From contig NZ_BOPF01000042.1 in NCBI RefSeq assembly GCF_016863615.1, forward strand, positions 1-32,987: a stretch of 32,987 bases of DNA. Reading direction: 5' to 3'. This DNA comes from Virgisporangium aliadipatigenens. Lineage in GTDB: Bacteria; Actinomycetota; Actinomycetes; Mycobacteriales; Micromonosporaceae. This document shows positions 1 to 6,665 of this stretch, piece by piece. Every line of letters starts with the position of its first letter. Position 1 is the first letter of the stretch. The notes under the pieces were generated by a model. The model searched no databases. It had not been told where the DNA came from and saw only the letters and a program-made list of their open reading frames with translations. The position numbers and the translations under genes were made by a program.

Positions 1-48
1 GCCCACGCACAGGGCAACCACCATCAACACCCAACGCCGGCCACGCAC
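1..48 (-). CDS. possible N-terminus of an exported or membrane protein (cut by window edge)
   Basis: Reading leftward from a GTG at 48, the frame gives Met-Arg-Gly-Arg-Arg-Trp followed by a hydrophobic run (VLMVVALCVG) that leaves the window. A basic start followed by a hydrophobic stretch is what a signal peptide or first membrane helix looks like. No good ribosome binding site precedes the GTG, and only about 16 codons are visible, so this may be chance. It would be transcribed in the same direction as the dehydrogenase gene and lies beyond that gene's hairpin. No function can be assigned. Confidence 0.2.
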   Translation of the reverse strand, partial: MRGRRWVLMVVALCVG

Positions 49-164
49 AAGACGACCAGCACCAACGGCGTAGAGCGCCCGCCCGCAGCCTGCGGCAAGA
101 GCCGGCTCCGGGCGGCAATGGCGAGCCGCAGCGACGCCCCGGCGCCAGTGTCCGGCCGCCGGCG

Positions 165-200
165 CAACGCCGGCCGGACCACGGGCGCCGGCCGGCGTTG
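165..200 (-). terminator. 12-bp perfect hairpin downstream of the FAD dehydrogenase gene
   Basis: Arms at 165-176 and 189-200 are perfect inverted repeats of 12 bp around a 12-nt loop. The hairpin begins about 20 nt past the stop codon of the minus-strand gene at 221. There is no T-run, which is common for actinobacterial terminators. A second, imperfect GC-rich hairpin overlaps its left side (about 150-179). The position supports termination of the serA/dehydrogenase transcript. Confidence 0.5.
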
Positions 201-220
201 ATCGCAGCGGGAGAAGACCG

Positions 221-1582
221 TCAGGCGGGGAGCAGCACTCCCGGGTTGAGGATCCCGTCCGGGTCCAGGGCGGCCTTGATGCGGCGCATGGCGGCGATCT
301 CCTCCGGCGTGCGCGACAGCGACAGCCAGGGCGCCTTGGCCCGCCCGACGCCGTGTTCGGAGCTGATCGTGCCGCGGTGCGCCGCGACAAGGCGCAGCAC
401 CGCGTCGGTGACGTCCTCGGCGTGCTCCCCCGCGTCGAGGACGTTCAGGTGCAGGTTGCCCTCGTTGAGATGGCCGAAGGTGATGACCCGGGCCTTCGGC
501 GCGACCGATGCCACCGTCGCGGGCAGTTCGGCGACGAGCGCGGTCAGCTCCCCCAGCGGCACGCACACGTCGAGCTTGGTGGGGATGCCGGCGGTGCTGA
601 TCGCCTCGGTGTGCGCCTCGCGGTAGGACCAGAGGCGTTCCAGGCCGGCCCGGTCCGAGGCCACCGTGGCGTCCTCGACGGCGGCGCAGTCCGACAGCAG
701 TTCCAGGATGTCGTCGGTCGGGTCGGTGCGGGCCGCGCACTCCAGCACGACGTACGCCCCGGCCGGTTCGGCGAAGGGCGCGGGGAGCTGCCGGTAGGCG
801 CGGACCAGTTCCAGGCCCTCGGGGTAGAAGATCTCGGCGGCCGACAGCGTGGCGAGCCGGGCGCGGGCGGCGGCGAGCAGTTCGAGCGCCGCTTCGGTGC
901 CGGCGACCGCGACGAGGGCCGCCGCCCGTTCCGGCAGCAGCGGTACCAGGCGCAGCCGCGCGCGGGTCACGATCGCGAGCGTGCCCTCGCTGCCCGCCAC
1001 GAGCTGGGTGAGGTCGTAGCCGGTGTTGTCCTTGGCCAGCCCGTCGAGGCGGGTGAGCACGGTGCCGTCGGCCAGCACCGCCTCCAGGCCGGTGACCTGC
1101 GCGCGCATGCTGCCGTGGCGCAACACCCGGATGCCGCCGGCGTTGGTGGCGATCATGCCGCCGACCGTGGCGGACGAGCGCGCGGCCAGGTCGACCCCGA
1201 AGTCGAGCCCGGCGGTGCGGGCGTGCGCCTGCAGCTTCTCCAGCGTCACCCCGGCACCGACGGTCACCTGCGCCTCGACCGCGTCGACCGGTTCGACCGA
1301 GGTCAAGCGGGCCAGGCTGACCAACACCTCACCGCCGGTCGGGACACCGGCCCCGACGAGCCCGGTGTTTCCGCCCTGCACCACGATCGGCACCCCGGCC
1401 GCCGCGCAGGCGCGCACGACGGCGACCACCTCGGCCGTGGACGCGGGCCGCACGACGCAGCGCGCGGCGCCGGTGAAGCGGCGGGTCCAGTCCGTCTCGT
1501 ACGCCGCGCGCAGGTCGGCGTCGACGAGCACGTGCGCCGCCCCGACCGCCGAACGCAGTGCCTCCTCCAACCCGCCGCTCAT
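221..1582 (-). CDS. FAD-linked D-2-hydroxyacid dehydrogenase (GlcD/D-2-hydroxyglutarate dehydrogenase family)
   Basis: This 453-aa protein belongs to the FAD_binding_4 / FAD-oxidase_C family, which oxidises D-2-hydroxyacids (D-lactate, glycolate or D-2-hydroxyglutarate) to 2-oxoacids. The FAD-binding half is clear: the GGNTGLVGAG loop near residue 70, GGMIATNAGG near 142, and the GSEGTLAIVT stretch near 198. The C-terminal half has the FGHLNEGNLHLNV metal/substrate motif and ends with HGVGRAK and DPDGILNPG, all typical. The length fits the family. The ATG at 1582 overlaps the preceding micro-ORF stop (ATGA), and a GAGG lies seven bases upstream (1590-1593). Placement directly after serA suggests D-2-hydroxyglutarate as the substrate, because SerA-type enzymes can reduce 2-oxoglutarate to it. 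That is inference: D-lactate or glycolate cannot be excluded from sequence. Confidence 0.88.
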   Translation of the reverse strand: MSGGLEEALRSAVGAAHVLVDADLRAAYETDWTRRFTGAARCVVRPASTAEVVAVVRACAAAGVPIVVQGGNTGLVGAGVPTGGEVLVSLARLTSVEPVDAVEAQVTVGAGVTLEKLQAHARTAGLDFGVDLAARSSATVGGMIATNAGGIRVLRHGSMRAQVTGLEAVLADGTVLTRLDGLAKDNTGYDLTQLVAGSEGTLAIVTRARLRLVPLLPERAAALVAVAGTEAALELLAAARARLATLSAAEIFYPEGLELVRAYRQLPAPFAEPAGAYVVLECAARTDPTDDILELLSDCAAVEDATVASDRAGLERLWSYREAHTEAISTAGIPTKLDVCVPLGELTALVAELPATVASVAPKARVITFGHLNEGNLHLNVLDAGEHAEDVTDAVLRLVAAHRGTISSEHGVGRAKAPWLSLSRTPEEIAAMRRIKAALDPDGILNPGVLLPA

Positions 1583-1740
1583 GCCACCGCCTCGCTCCGC
1601 TCACCGGCGCCACGAGACGCGAGCGCACAGTCCCCCACGATGAGCTCCCGCAAACGTCCGCTCATGCCGCCGCCCCACTCCGCTCACCGGCGCCACGAGA
1701 CGCGAACGCACAGCGCCCCACAATGAGCTCCCGCAAACGT
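1575..1740. repeat. two tandem copies of an 83-bp unit
   Basis: Copy 1 is 1575-1657 and copy 2 is 1658-1740. They have exactly the same length and differ at 7 of 83 positions by my alignment. The first eight bases of a third copy (1741-1748) form the end of serA. On the minus strand the unit has no in-frame stop until an ATGA junction, so each copy reads as one micro-ORF. The unit contains a partly self-complementary stretch around the GGCGCC in each copy. It fills the whole space between serA and the dehydrogenase gene. Confidence 0.9.
1579..1665 (-). CDS. 28-aa micro-ORF, second of a chained pair
   Basis: ATG at 1665 to TGA at 1579-1581 encodes a 28-residue peptide starting MSGRLRELIVG and ending CALASRGAGERSEAVA. 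Its start overlaps the stop of the previous micro-ORF by the four bases ATGA, and its own stop overlaps the start of the dehydrogenase gene the same way. It differs from its sister at four residues (D/R, L/F, E/G, V/A). The peptide is basic and lacks a membrane segment. The end of the unit supplies the GAGG ahead of the dehydrogenase ATG, so its main role may be to carry ribosomes from serA into the next gene. Whether the peptide itself does anything is unknown. Confidence 0.4.
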   Translation of the reverse strand: MSGRLRELIVGDCALASRGAGERSEAVA

Positions 1741-1748
1741 CCGCTCAT
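1662..1748 (-). CDS. 28-aa micro-ORF, first of a chained pair
   Basis: ATG at 1748 overlaps the serA stop (ATGA) and runs 28 codons to TGA at 1662-1664. It begins MSGRLRELIVG and continues RCAFASRGAGERSGAAA. It is a near copy of the next micro-ORF, from the tandem 83-bp duplication. No strong ribosome binding site precedes it, so if translated it would depend on termination and restart from serA. Alternatively these frames are a passive consequence of a short dispersed repeat that happens to lack stops; 28 codons is too short to exclude that. Confidence 0.35.
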   Translation of the reverse strand: MSGRLRELIVGRCAFASRGAGERSGAAA

Positions 1749-2968
1749 GAGAGCACCCGCAGCCGGATGGTCTGCTCCATCTCGTGCAGCCGGGTGAGCA
1801 CGCCGTCGGAGTAGGTGGCACCCACGTCGGTGATCAGGTAGCCGTAGTCGCCGCGGGTCGACAGCAGTTGGCCCTCGATGTTCACCTCGTGCTCGGCCAA
1901 GATGCTGTTGACCTGGGCCAGCACGCCCGGCGTGTTGCGGTGCACGTGCGCGATCCGGTGCGTGCCCGGCCCCTGCGGAAGCGCGACCGTCGGCAGGTTG
2001 ACGCTCAGCGTGGTGTTGCCCTCGCTGACGTACTGGGCGAGCTTGTTGGCCACGAAGCCGCCGATGTCGGCCTGCGCCTCCTCGGTCGACCCGCCGATGT
2101 GCGGGGTGAGGATCACGTTCGGGAGGCCGCGCAGCTCCGAGCGGAACTCGTCGCCGCGCCCCTTCGGTTCCTGCGGGAACACGTCGACCGCGGCCCCGGC
2201 GATGTGCCCGCTGACCAGATGGCGCCGCAGCGCCGGGTAGTCGATGACGAAGCCGCGCGACAGGTTGAGGAACAGGCTGCGCGGGCGCATCCGGGCGAAC
2301 TGCTCCTCGCCGAAGAACCCGCTGTTGCCCGGCCGCCCGTCGACGTGCAGCGTGACCGTGTCGGCCGCCTCGAGAAGTTCGTCGAGCGTGTCGCAGCGCC
2401 TGGCGTTGCCCAGGGCGAGCTTGTCGGCGGTGTCGTAGAAGTACACCCGCATGCCGAGCGCCTCGGCGAGCACGGACAGCTGGGTGCCGATGTTGCCGTA
2501 CCCGACGATGCCGAGCGTGCGCCCGCGAACCTCGTGGCTGCCCGTGGCGGCCTTGTCCCACTCGCCGTCGTGCATCTTCGCGTTCTTCTCGAACACCCGG
2601 CGGGCGAGCATGATGATCTCGGCGAGCGCCAGTTCCACGACACTGCGCGTGTTGGAGAACGGCGCGTTGAACACCGCCACCCCGCGGGAGGCCGCCGACG
2701 CCAGATCGATCTGGTCGGTGCCGATGCAGAACGCCCCGACGCCCAGCAGTTGGGAAGCCGCGTCCAACACCCGGGAGGTCACCTGGGTCTTGGAACGCAC
2801 ACCGAGCAGGTGCACGTCGCGCACCCGTTCGATCAGCTCGTCCTCGTCGAGCGCACTGGGCACGCTCTCGACGACGCAGCCCGCGGCGTGCAGCCGGGAC
2901 ACCGCGTCGGGGTGGATGCTCTCCAGGAGCAGGGCGCGAATCTTCTCGTGGCCGACCATGACGTCCAT
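1745..2968 (-). CDS. serA: D-3-phosphoglycerate dehydrogenase, short E. coli-type with ACT domain
   Basis: SerA oxidises 3-phosphoglycerate with NAD+, the first step of serine synthesis, in the cytoplasm. The 407-aa protein matches the E. coli SerA layout along its length: substrate domain with VRSKTQ and NAPFSNTRSVVELAL, Rossmann motif GIVGYGNIGTQ near residue 160, catalytic Arg in NLSRGFVID, Glu in DVFPQEP, and His in LTPHIGGST. A C-terminal ACT domain (HRIAHVHRNTPGVLAQVN...) is the serine-sensing domain in this class. Many actinobacteria use the longer 530-residue form, so the short form is noteworthy here. The start is ATG 2968, with AAGG 11 bases upstream; ATG 2959 is an alternative. A TACGAT -10-like hexamer (3004-3009, minus strand) lies about 36 bases upstream. 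Its stop overlaps the first micro-ORF. Confidence 0.93.
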   Translation of the reverse strand: MDVMVGHEKIRALLLESIHPDAVSRLHAAGCVVESVPSALDEDELIERVRDVHLLGVRSKTQVTSRVLDAASQLLGVGAFCIGTDQIDLASAASRGVAVFNAPFSNTRSVVELALAEIIMLARRVFEKNAKMHDGEWDKAATGSHEVRGRTLGIVGYGNIGTQLSVLAEALGMRVYFYDTADKLALGNARRCDTLDELLEAADTVTLHVDGRPGNSGFFGEEQFARMRPRSLFLNLSRGFVIDYPALRRHLVSGHIAGAAVDVFPQEPKGRGDEFRSELRGLPNVILTPHIGGSTEEAQADIGGFVANKLAQYVSEGNTTLSVNLPTVALPQGPGTHRIAHVHRNTPGVLAQVNSILAEHEVNIEGQLLSTRGDYGYLITDVGATYSDGVLTRLHEMEQTIRLRVLS

Positions 2969-3087
2969 TCCGTACCGGGCCTTCGGCTGAAAGCTCAGGC
3001 CGGATCGTATCGGCCGGGCCCTCGCGCCCGCCGGGCAGTGGGAGCAAGGACACCCGGGCGCGCCTGCCGTCGACGGAACACCGCCGG

Positions 3088-3771
3088 TCAGGAGAGCAGC
3101 GGTGGCCCCTGCGTCGGGCCGAGGCCGGCCCGCTGCGCCACCTCCAGCGCCTTGCCGGTGTCCGGGCGTTCGCCCTCGAAGTCGGGCGAGGCGGCCGCGA
3201 CGAGCGTCACCATCGACGAGACCGCGTCGGCGTCGACCGCCCGGCCGTGCGCCAGCCGCAGGAACCCGTCGATCGCCGCCTCCGCCTCGGGATGGTGATC
3301 GAGGCCGTTCATCTCCAGGGCATGCCGCACCGCCCCGGCGTCGTCGTGCAGACAGCCCACGGCGCCCTTGAGCCCGTCGTCGAGCACCTCGGCCGGATAG
3401 TCGACCCGGTGCCACGAACCGTCGGTGAACCAGTAGGCGAAGCAGACGAGAAAGTCGTCCAGATCCGCGCGCAGTCCCGGATAGGCCAGCCGGTCGGGCA
3501 TCCCGGCGAGCAGGTCCCGTGCCCCGCCGCCGGCGGCCGGATGGGTGCTGCTCGCGTCGGAGTCCTGGCCGACCAGCACCGCCTCGCCGCCCGGCGCGAG
3601 GGTGAGCCGCCACCACACCGACCCGCCGCCCCACCAGGAGTACACGCCCCGGTCGGAGAGCGTCATCTCGTCGAACGACAGTCCGGCAGCGGCAAGCACC
3701 GCCAGGGTCGCCGCACGTGCCCACATCCGGGCCGGGGTGTCGAGATCGGCGGGGATACCCGGCTGATGCAC
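3088..3771 (-). CDS. unrecognised 227-aa protein
   Basis: I do not recognise a family. The GTG at 3771 lies four bases after the der stop, with GGAAG about seven bases upstream, so it is probably the last gene of the der transcript. The protein is soluble and acidic. A tryptophan-rich N-terminal third (GVYSWWGGGSVWWRLTL, about residues 42-58) looks like a beta sheet and is followed by helical segments. No signal peptide or membrane helix is visible. An internal ATG at residue 16 is another possible start. Codon use resembles the neighbours, which supports a real gene. Confidence 0.7.
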   Translation of the reverse strand: MHQPGIPADLDTPARMWARAATLAVLAAAGLSFDEMTLSDRGVYSWWGGGSVWWRLTLAPGGEAVLVGQDSDASSTHPAAGGGARDLLAGMPDRLAYPGLRADLDDFLVCFAYWFTDGSWHRVDYPAEVLDDGLKGAVGCLHDDAGAVRHALEMNGLDHHPEAEAAIDGFLRLAHGRAVDADAVSSMVTLVAAASPDFEGERPDTGKALEVAQRAGLGPTQGPPLLS

Positions 3772-3775
3772 GTCC

Positions 3776-5170
3776 CTACTTCCGCTTGGTGCGCGGCTTG
3801 ACGCTCACGTGCACCGGCGTCCCCTCGAACGAGAACTCGTCGCGCAGCTTCCGTTCGACGAAGCGCACATAGCCGGGATCCAGCGGACCGGTCGTGAACA
3901 GCACGAACTTCGGCGGCGAGGTGCCGGCCTGCGTGGCGAACAGCACCCGCGGGGCCTTCCCGCCCCGGATCGGATGCGGCGTCGCCTGCACCAGCGCGGT
4001 CAGCCACGAGTTGAGCTGGCCGGTCGGGACCCGCCGCTCCCAGTTGTCCAGGGCGGTGTGCAGCGCCGGAGCCAGCTTGTCGACGGCCCGCCCGGTGCGC
4101 GCGGAGACGTTGACCCGCAAGGCCCACGGGATCCGCCGCAACTCGCGGTCGATCTCCTTGGCGAGGCGTTCGCGGCGGTCCTCGTCGACGAGATCCCATT
4201 TGTTGAACGCCAACACCAGCGCACGCCCGGCCTCCACGACCATGGTGATGATCCGCTGGTCCTGTTCGCTGATCGGCTCGGCGGCGTCCAGCAGCACCAC
4301 GGCCACCTCGGCGGCGTCGATGGCGGCGTTGGTGCGCAGGCTCGCGTAGTACTCGGTGCCGCTGGACTGCCCGACCCGGCGCCGCAGCCCGGCGGTGTCG
4401 ATCAGCAGCCAGTCCTCGCCGCCGATCTGCACGATGCTGTCGACCGGGTCGACGGTGGTGCCGGCGACCGAGTCGACGACCGCGCGTTCCTCCCCGGCGA
4501 GGCGGTTGAGCAGCGAGGACTTGCCGACGTTGGGCCGCCCGACGAGCGCGACGCGGCGCGGGCCGCGCGGCTTGTCGACGTCGTCGCGGGGCGCCTCGGT
4601 CGGCAGCGCCTCGAGCACCGCGTCGAGCAGGTCGCCGGAACCGCGCCCGTGCAGCGCGGAGACCGGATACGGCTCCCCCAGCCCCAGCGACCACAGCGCG
4701 GTCGCGTCGGACTCCTGCCGGTCGCTGTCGACCTTGTTGGCCACGAGCAGGACGGGCTTGCCGCCGCGGCGCAGCATCTTCACGGCCGACTCGTCGACGT
4801 CGGTCGCGCCGACGGTCGAGTCGACCACGAACAGCACCACGTCGGCCGTCGCGACGGCGTTTTCCGCCTGGGCGGCGATGCGGGCGGCGCGGTCCTTGGC
4901 GTCGGGCTCCCAGCCGCCGGTGTCCACGACGGTGAACCGCCGCCCGGACCACTGGGCGTCGTAGGCGACCCGGTCGCGGGTCACCCCGGGAACGTCCTCC
5001 ACGACCGCCTGCCGGCGCCCGATGATGCGGTTGACCAGCGTCGACTTGCCGACGTTCGGCCGCCCGACGACGGCCACGACCGGGGCCGGGGCGAAGTCCT
5101 CCGCTTCTTCTTCGGCGGCTTCGAGGTCGAATTCGTCGGAGGAGTCGAGGTCATACGAGAACGAGGTCAC
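3776..5170 (-). CDS. der: ribosome assembly GTPase Der (EngA)
   Basis: Der is a tandem-domain GTPase needed for maturation of the 50S ribosomal subunit. Two G1 loops are seen (GRPNVGKST near residue 36 and GRPNVGKSS near 205). Each has its G3 (DTGGW; DTAGL) and G4 motif ([15 protein letters not shown]), and a KH-like C-terminal domain ends in a basic tail (KPRTKRK). The 464-aa length fits, with an acidic N-terminal extension (about 28 residues rich in Asp/Glu) before the first G domain, as in other actinobacterial Der proteins. The GTG at 5170 overlaps the cmk stop by four bases (GTGA), so translation is coupled to cmk. Confidence 0.96.
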   Translation of the reverse strand: MTSFSYDLDSSDEFDLEAAEEEAEDFAPAPVVAVVGRPNVGKSTLVNRIIGRRQAVVEDVPGVTRDRVAYDAQWSGRRFTVVDTGGWEPDAKDRAARIAAQAENAVATADVVLFVVDSTVGATDVDESAVKMLRRGGKPVLLVANKVDSDRQESDATALWSLGLGEPYPVSALHGRGSGDLLDAVLEALPTEAPRDDVDKPRGPRRVALVGRPNVGKSSLLNRLAGEERAVVDSVAGTTVDPVDSIVQIGGEDWLLIDTAGLRRRVGQSSGTEYYASLRTNAAIDAAEVAVVLLDAAEPISEQDQRIITMVVEAGRALVLAFNKWDLVDEDRRERLAKEIDRELRRIPWALRVNVSARTGRAVDKLAPALHTALDNWERRVPTGQLNSWLTALVQATPHPIRGGKAPRVLFATQAGTSPPKFVLFTTGPLDPGYVRFVERKLRDEFSFEGTPVHVSVKPRTKRK

Positions 5171-5826
5171 GCCGCTACGCCCAGCATCTCCCGCAGCCGC
5201 GTCACAACCTCGTCGATGCCCAGGCGCGTGGTGTCCAGCTCCACGGCGTCGTCGGCGCGGCGCAGCGGGTCTGCCGCCCGTGAGGAGTCCAACTTGTCGC
5301 GCCGGGTGAGGTCCGCGGCGGTAGCGCTCTGGTCGGTGGCGTGCTCGAGGCTGCGCCGGCGCGCGCGTTCGTCCACCGAAGCGGTGAGGTAGACCTTGAG
5401 GTCCGCGTCGGGGACGACCACCGTGCCGATGTCGCGGCCCTCGACCACGATCCGGCCGGCGGACAGGATCAGGGCGCGCTGCTGCGCCACCATCAGCGCG
5501 CGGACGTCCGGCACGGCCGAGACCGCGGACACCGCCCTGGTCACCTCGGGACCGCGGATCGGGCCGTCGACCGGCACCCCGTTGACCCGGACGAACGGCC
5601 GGTCGGGGTCGATGCCGATCTCCAGCCGCACGCTCTCGGCTACGCGGGCGACCTCGATCCGGTCGTGCGGGTCGACGCCGGCTTCCAGCACCGCCCAGGT
5701 CACGGCGCGGTACATCGCGCCCGTGTCGAGGTACCGGGCCTCCAGCGCAGCGGCCAACCGCCGCGACACGGTGGATTTTCCGGAACCCGAGGGACCGTCC
5801 ACCGCAACCACACAGACGCCGTTCAC
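5167..5826 (-). CDS. cmk: cytidylate kinase
   Basis: Cmk phosphorylates CMP and dCMP with ATP, recycling pyrimidine nucleotides. The 219-aa protein has the Walker A loop [10 protein letters not shown] at residues 10-19, then [13 protein letters not shown], the [10 protein letters not shown] motif, and the lid-region stretch RARRRSLE, all typical of bacterial Cmk. It starts with GTG at 5826; GAGGAGGGG ends about eight bases upstream, a strong ribosome binding site. It is followed by der with a four-base overlap. rluB ends 71 bp upstream, on the same strand. Confidence 0.96.
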   Translation of the reverse strand: MNGVCVVAVDGPSGSGKSTVSRRLAAALEARYLDTGAMYRAVTWAVLEAGVDPHDRIEVARVAESVRLEIGIDPDRPFVRVNGVPVDGPIRGPEVTRAVSAVSAVPDVRALMVAQQRALILSAGRIVVEGRDIGTVVVPDADLKVYLTASVDERARRRSLEHATDQSATAADLTRRDKLDSSRAADPLRRADDAVELDTTRLGIDEVVTRLREMLGVAA

Positions 5827-5897
5827 GCCGTCGTCCCCTCCTCGTCCACAAGCCGCCGTTGACAGTACTTGATTACCCAGGGAACGCCGTCAGGACC

Positions 5898-6665
5898 TCA
5901 TTCGTCGGAAACGGCCGAAGCGGCGGGCTGCCCGGCGACGGCCGCGAACAGAGCAGCGAGTTCGGGCCGGGTGAGCGGCCGCGTCTTGCCGGCCTTGAGG
6001 TCGCCGATCTTCACCGGGCCGATGGCGGTGCGCACCAGCCGGCTCACCGGATGCCCCACCGAGTCGAACATCCGACGCACGATGTGCTTGCGCCCCTCGT
6101 GCAGCACCACCTCGACGAGTGCGTTTCGCCCCACCGAGTCCACCACCCGGAACGCGTCCACCTTCGCCGGCCCGTCCTCCAACCGCACACCGGCGCGCAG
6201 TTCGCGGCCGACGTTGCGCGGCACCGGACCGGGCACCTGCACCAGGTAGGTCTTGCTCACCCCGAACGCCGGGTGCATCAGCTTGTGCGCCAGATCCCCG
6301 TCGTTGGTGAGCATCAGGAGGCCTTCACTGTCCTGGTCCAGCCGCCCCACGTGGAACACCCGCTTGCCCACGAACGGCAGAAAGTCGGCCAGCGCGGTGC
6401 GGCCGCGTTCGTCGTCCATGGTCGACACGACGCCGCGCGGCTTGTTCATCAGCAGGTACACCTTGGACGGGTCGGTGATGACCCGTTCGCCGTCCACGCA
6501 GATCTCGGCGTCGGTGTCGACCTTGTCGCCGAGGGTGGCCGTGCGGCCGTCGACCGTCACCCGGCCCGCCGAGATCAACTCCTCGCACACCCGCCGGGAC
6601 GCGATCCCGGCGGCGGCGAGCACCTTCTGCAGGCGTTGCGGGCCGGTGGACTCAGCCGTGGGCAT
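5898..6665 (-). CDS. rluB: 23S rRNA pseudouridine synthase RluB/RsuA family
   Basis: This enzyme isomerises a uridine of 23S rRNA to pseudouridine. The 255-aa protein has an N-terminal S4 RNA-binding domain (LQKVLAAAGIASRRVCEELI...GRVTVDG) and the RsuA-type catalytic loop GRLDQDSEGLLMLTNDG, with the catalytic Asp after RL. KPRGVVST and HEGRKHIVRRMF are also family hallmarks. I chose ATG 6665, because GGAGG sits nine bases before it; the upstream ATGs near 6686 lie deeper inside scpB and lack such a site. The gene overlaps the end of scpB by 14 bp, as is common for scpA-scpB-rluB operons. Confidence 0.93.
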   Translation of the reverse strand: MPTAESTGPQRLQKVLAAAGIASRRVCEELISAGRVTVDGRTATLGDKVDTDAEICVDGERVITDPSKVYLLMNKPRGVVSTMDDERGRTALADFLPFVGKRVFHVGRLDQDSEGLLMLTNDGDLAHKLMHPAFGVSKTYLVQVPGPVPRNVGRELRAGVRLEDGPAKVDAFRVVDSVGRNALVEVVLHEGRKHIVRRMFDSVGHPVSRLVRTAIGPVKIGDLKAGKTRPLTRPELAALFAAVAGQPAASAVSDE

